From: Dehalococcoidia bacterium
GTDB taxonomy: Bacteria; Chloroflexota; Dehalococcoidia; GIF9; UBA5629
NCBI GenBank assembly: GCA_030604795.1
Contig: JAUVVE010000029.1
Span: forward strand, 1 to 8,356
Direction of reading: 5' to 3'
Length of the DNA stretch: 8,356 bases
The position numbers and the translations under genes are program-made. Positions 6,725 to 8,356 of this stretch are shown here, piece by piece. Position 1 is the first letter of the stretch; every line of letters starts with the position of its first letter. The notes beneath the pieces are model-generated. The model saw only the letters and a program-made list of their open reading frames with translations. It made no database searches and was not told the origin of the DNA.

Positions 6725-7995
6725 GGGCGAACCTGGCCGTTGCCGATGATGACCCACTTATAACTGGTCAGCTCCCTGAGCGCCATCGGACCACGGGCAT
6801 GGAACTTCTGGGTGCTTATGCCTATCTCGGCTCCCAGGCCAAATTGACGACCATCAGTGAAGCGCGTGCTGGCATTAGCATAGACACAGGCAGCATCCAC
6901 CTCGTTGAGAAAGCGTGTAACTGCCGAGTTGCCCTCAGCAACTATGGCCTCGGAATGTCCCGAGCCATAACGCTCAATATGCTCCAACGCCTCGTCCAGA
7001 GAATCGACTACCTTGACAGCTCCGATTAATGCCAGGAATTCCTTGCCCCAATCTTCATCGTTGGCTGGAACAACGTTCAGAGAGGGCCTTGACTTGAGAA
7101 TAGCCAAGGCGCGCTCATCGCATCGCATCTCCACACCGACCTTTGCCCATTCCTGACCAATTAAAGGAAGATACGGTCCGGCGATTTCTGAGTGGACCAG
7201 AAGCGTGTCCAGCGCATTACAAACAGTCGGTCGTTGGACCTTGGCGTTATAGGCGATGGCGACTGCTTTCTCCAGGTCCGCGCTCTTATCCACATAGGTG
7301 TGACAAACACCGACCCCGCCAGTGACCACTGGCATAGTGGCATTCTCAGCAATAAGCCTAATCAAAGCGGCGCCCCCCCGAGGAATTAGCAGGTCTATCA
7401 CCTCTTTCATTTTGAGCATACGGTCAACCAGAGTCCTATCCGTCGACTCAATAAGTTGCACTGCTCCCTGCGGCACCCCGGCCTCGTACGCGGCTTCTTG
7501 CACCACGTTGGCTAATGCCAGGTTCGAGCGCAACGCCTCCTTGCCGCCACGGAGTACAACGGCATTGCCAGATTTTAGGCACAAGACGGAGATGTCTACG
7601 GTGACATTGGGACGGCTCTCATATATGGCACCGATAACACCAAGCGGGACCCGTTTCTTGCTGAGCTGCAAACCATTGGGTAGAGTTCGCTCTTCAATTA
7701 TTTCGCCGACCGGGTCAGGCAAGGCGGCTACGGTCTTTACATCCTGAGCTATCGCCTCGAGGCGGCTTAGAGACAGCATAAGCCGGTCGAGCATAGCTGC
7801 ACTCATACCGGAAGCTTCAGATTCTCTGTAATCCAGGCTATTAGCAGCTAGAATCTCGTCCTGTCTGGCCACAAGAGCGTTAGCAATGCCGAGCAGCCCC
7901 TTGTTCTTGACCTCGGTGGCAAGAAAGGCTAGCTTCTTTGAAGCCATCTTGGCTGCTTTACCTTTTCCTTCAAGTTCAGCTACTGTAGACGGCAT
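6721..7995 (-). CDS. proA: Gamma-glutamyl phosphate reductase (glutamate-5-semialdehyde dehydrogenase)
   Basis: Second step of proline synthesis: NADPH-dependent reduction of glutamyl-5-phosphate to glutamate-5-semialdehyde, which cyclises to pyrroline carboxylate. The protein has 424 residues, slightly above the usual 415-420. It shows the aldehyde-dehydrogenase-like fold motifs VPLGVIGAIYESRPNVTVD (116-134), LCLKSGNAVVLRGGKEA (138-154), the catalytic cysteine C259 in QRPTVCNALDTLLVH, and the C-terminal FGLGAEIGISTQKFHARGPM (385-404). The ATG at 7995 is preceded by AAGGAG at a 10-base spacing and by an in-frame TGA, so the start is firm. The partial proB lies upstream on the same strand, as in the usual proBA order, but 139 bases away. 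The gene ends against rph. Confidence 0.98.
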   Translation of the reverse strand: MPSTVAELEGKGKAAKMASKKLAFLATEVKNKGLLGIANALVARQDEILAANSLDYRESEASGMSAAMLDRLMLSLSRLEAIAQDVKTVAALPDPVGEIIEERTLPNGLQLSKKRVPLGVIGAIYESRPNVTVDISVLCLKSGNAVVLRGGKEALRSNLALANVVQEAAYEAGVPQGAVQLIESTDRTLVDRMLKMKEVIDLLIPRGGAALIRLIAENATMPVVTGGVGVCHTYVDKSADLEKAVAIAYNAKVQRPTVCNALDTLLVHSEIAGPYLPLIGQEWAKVGVEMRCDERALAILKSRPSLNVVPANDEDWGKEFLALIGAVKVVDSLDEALEHIERYGSGHSEAIVAEGNSAVTRFLNEVDAACVYANASTRFTDGRQFGLGAEIGISTQKFHARGPMALRELTSYKWVIIGNGQVRP

Positions 7996-8005
7996 CTGTC
8001 ATCAT

Positions 8006-8011
8006 CTCCTT
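8006..8011 (-). promoter_or_regulatory. Ribosome binding site of proA
   Basis: AAGGAG on the minus strand, ten bases before the ATG at 7995. Two nearby ATGs (within GAGATGATGACAG) are in another frame, and this frame is stopped just upstream, so the site fixes the proA start. Confidence 0.8.
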
Positions 8012-8048
8012 TTCATTGCACAGGCATTTGATTCTAGCCGCACAAGTT

Positions 8049-8124
8049 GGGGAATCTGTCCCCGCGTGGTGCTTTGGGTCGGGATGACGTGTAGAGCGCC
8101 TTCGCGGTCGCTCAGGCTGACAGG
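8049..8124. repeat. Repeat-like, hairpin-rich spacer between proB and proA
   Basis: The 139-base gap (7996-8134) holds no gene. On the minus strand it carries GTCAGCCTGAGCGA (8122-8109) and CGTCATCCCGACCC (8089-8076), in direct orientation, resembling the GTCA-TCTGAG units near 4844-4943; CGTCATYCCGA is shared with the unit ending at 4943. Two small hairpins are visible: GGGGA-ATCTG-TCCCC (8049-8063) and GAGCGCC/GG-T-CGCTC (8094-8113, one bulged base). Neither has a T-run, so a terminator is not supported. These could be repeat remnants or pause or attenuation structures between the proline genes. Confidence 0.45.
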
Positions 8125-8134
8125 TGAGCACTGT

Positions 8135-8356
8135 TCATAGCAGCACCATATTATTCCGATGAATCACCTCGGTACCATACTCATAACCGAGAAGGCTTGG
8201 GATTGCCTCAGAATGGGCCCCCTTGATAGTAGCCACGTCCTTGGACTCGTAGTTAGGTATACCGTAGCCAATGTGATTGCCCTGTGAATCGAGAATCTCC
8301 ACTACATCGCCACGGTTGAACTCTCCTTCTACACTAATGATTCCGGCGGGGAGCAG
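8135..8356 (-). CDS. proB: Glutamate 5-kinase, C-terminal PUA domain only (5' part beyond window)
   Basis: First step of proline synthesis: ATP-dependent phosphorylation of glutamate to glutamyl-5-phosphate, normally feedback-inhibited by proline. Only the last 73 residues are inside the window, in an open frame running in from the right edge to a TGA at 8137-8135. They match the C-terminal PUA domain of bacterial ProB: SLLPAG-like LLPAGIISVEGEFNRGDVV (1-19), NHIGYGIPNYESKD (27-40), IKGAHSEAIPSLLGY (44-58) and the end VIHRNNMVLL (64-73). The identification rests on this domain together with proA next in line on the same strand. The kinase domain, substrate pocket and start are not visible. 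Confidence 0.92.
   Translation of the reverse strand: MLPAGIISVEGEFNRGDVVEILDSQGNHIGYGIPNYESKDVATIKGAHSEAIPSLLGYEYGTEVIHRNNMVLL

Noticed and set aside
7322..7747. A 141-residue plus-strand frame inside proA
   Set aside because: Antisense to conserved proA coding sequence, without ribosome site or recognisable domain.
7996..8040. Promoter for proA using TAGAAT or TTGTGC upstream
   Set aside because: No matching partner element at 16-18 bases, so an independent proA promoter is not supported.
8049..8063. GGGGA-ATCTG-TCCCC hairpin as a rho-independent terminator of proB
   Set aside because: The stem is only five base pairs and no T-run follows on either strand.
1..8356. A new defence, mobile or biosynthetic system
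   Set aside because: All gene-length coding regions belong to recognisable housekeeping or transporter families; no integrase, transposase, toxin, nuclease cassette or CRISPR-like periodic array was seen.

Overview
The window is bacterial chromosomal housekeeping DNA. It is densely coded, with seven complete or nearly complete genes plus one cut gene at each edge counted among eight in all, and it has no RNA genes, phage genes, insertion sequences or CRISPR array. A short extra segment in the FtsK DNA-translocase, the RNase J-FtsK pairing, and a family 4 uracil-DNA glycosylase beside them are reminiscent of Chloroflexota, perhaps Dehalococcoidia. That placement is an inference from recall and could not be tested here.

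Layout, left to right. Positions 1-4412 hold a tight leftward operon read as uracil-DNA glycosylase, then RNase J, then FtsK. The gaps are only 8-9 bases, and the FtsK end is cut off by the window edge just inside its DNA-binding gamma domain. A strong sigma70-type promoter (4449-4421) sits directly in front of the glycosylase gene and predicts a leaderless transcript. Next come two leftward membrane-protein genes, a TauE/SafE-type anion exporter (4979-5911) and a DUF1634 protein (4451-4831). They are separated by a 147-base spacer containing degenerate repeats of about 25 bases. Diverging from the exporter is rph (RNase PH, 5999-6724, rightward), whose own promoter shows that its start lies 45 bases inside the longest open frame. 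It converges on proA (6721-7995, leftward), and the two stop codons share one TTAA. At the right edge is the end of proB (8135-8356, leftward), 139 bases upstream of proA, with another repeat-like spacer between them.

Functionally, proB and proA are the first two steps of proline synthesis from glutamate. RNase J and RNase PH are both RNA-processing enzymes, but they lie on opposite strands and are not in one operon. The glycosylase (uracil removal) and FtsK (chromosome segregation) are DNA-maintenance genes co-transcribed with RNase J. The exporter/DUF1634 pair is a known gene neighbourhood of unsettled substrate.

I found no clearly new multi-gene system. The observations most worth following are a canonical sliding-clamp-binding motif at the very C-terminus of the glycosylase, the leaderless promoter arrangement in front of it, and the related degenerate repeats in two intergenic spacers.
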